A DNA stretch of 5,900 nucleotides, taken from contig CAJUIO010000157.1 of NCBI GenBank assembly GCA_910586025.1, positions 1 to 5,900 of the forward strand, given 5' to 3'. Of the stretch, positions 5,880 to 5,900 are shown piece by piece (the stretch's first letter is position 1; each line of letters starts with the position of its first letter). This DNA comes from an uncultured Lachnospiraceae bacterium. Lineage in GTDB: Bacteria > Bacillota > Clostridia > Lachnospirales > Lachnospiraceae. Under the pieces are notes generated by a model that did not search any database, was not told the DNA's origin, and saw only the letters and a list, made by a program, of their open reading frames with translations. Both the position numbers and the translations under genes were made by a program.

Positions 5880-5900
5880 AAAAACCTCCTTCTTTAAATC

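Overview
The window looks like chromosomal DNA from a low-to-mid GC Firmicute, most likely a Clostridia/Lachnospiraceae-type gut bacterium. This rests on strong AAGGAGG-type ribosome binding sites before every gene, the families present (Lsa-type ABC-F, SdpI family, a cytosolic beta-lactamase-fold hydrolase, a CLC transporter) and a Firmicute-style intrinsic terminator. No species can be named from the sequence alone.

Layout, left to right. (1) 71-1246 (+) encodes a cytosolic serine hydrolase of the class C beta-lactamase/esterase fold. (2) 1255-1624 is a decayed stretch. The 3' end of a hexapeptide-repeat sugar/maltose O-acetyltransferase (- strand) abuts the 3' end of an AraC-family regulator (+ strand) head to head at about 1441. 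The 5' halves of both genes are missing, as expected after one deletion across a divergent gene pair. (3) 1625-1946 has no ordinary gene but is rich in signals: an extended -10 promoter, a ribosome binding site with a 7-codon ORF (MYNFSTR), competing RNA pairings, and a perfect-stem intrinsic terminator about 75 bp before the next start codon. This is the layout of a ribosome-controlled transcription attenuator. (4) 1947-3461 (+) encodes a complete ABC-F protein resembling the Lsa group (ribosome protection against lincosamides, streptogramin A and pleuromutilins), which fits an upstream attenuator. (5) 5879-3470 (- strand, reading leftwards) is a compact three-gene set: an SdpI-family membrane protein, a HAD-superfamily hydrolase and a CLC-family anion channel/antiporter. 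The genes lie 17 nt apart and then overlap by 16 nt, so they are probably one transcript whose promoter lies beyond the right edge. This set converges on the ABC-F gene with only 8 nt between stop codons.

The most interesting signal is the candidate attenuator at 1636-1870 driving the ABC-F gene. The leader ORF and the pairings were read by eye; no folding energies were computed. No rRNA, tRNA, CRISPR array, insertion sequence or phage gene was seen.
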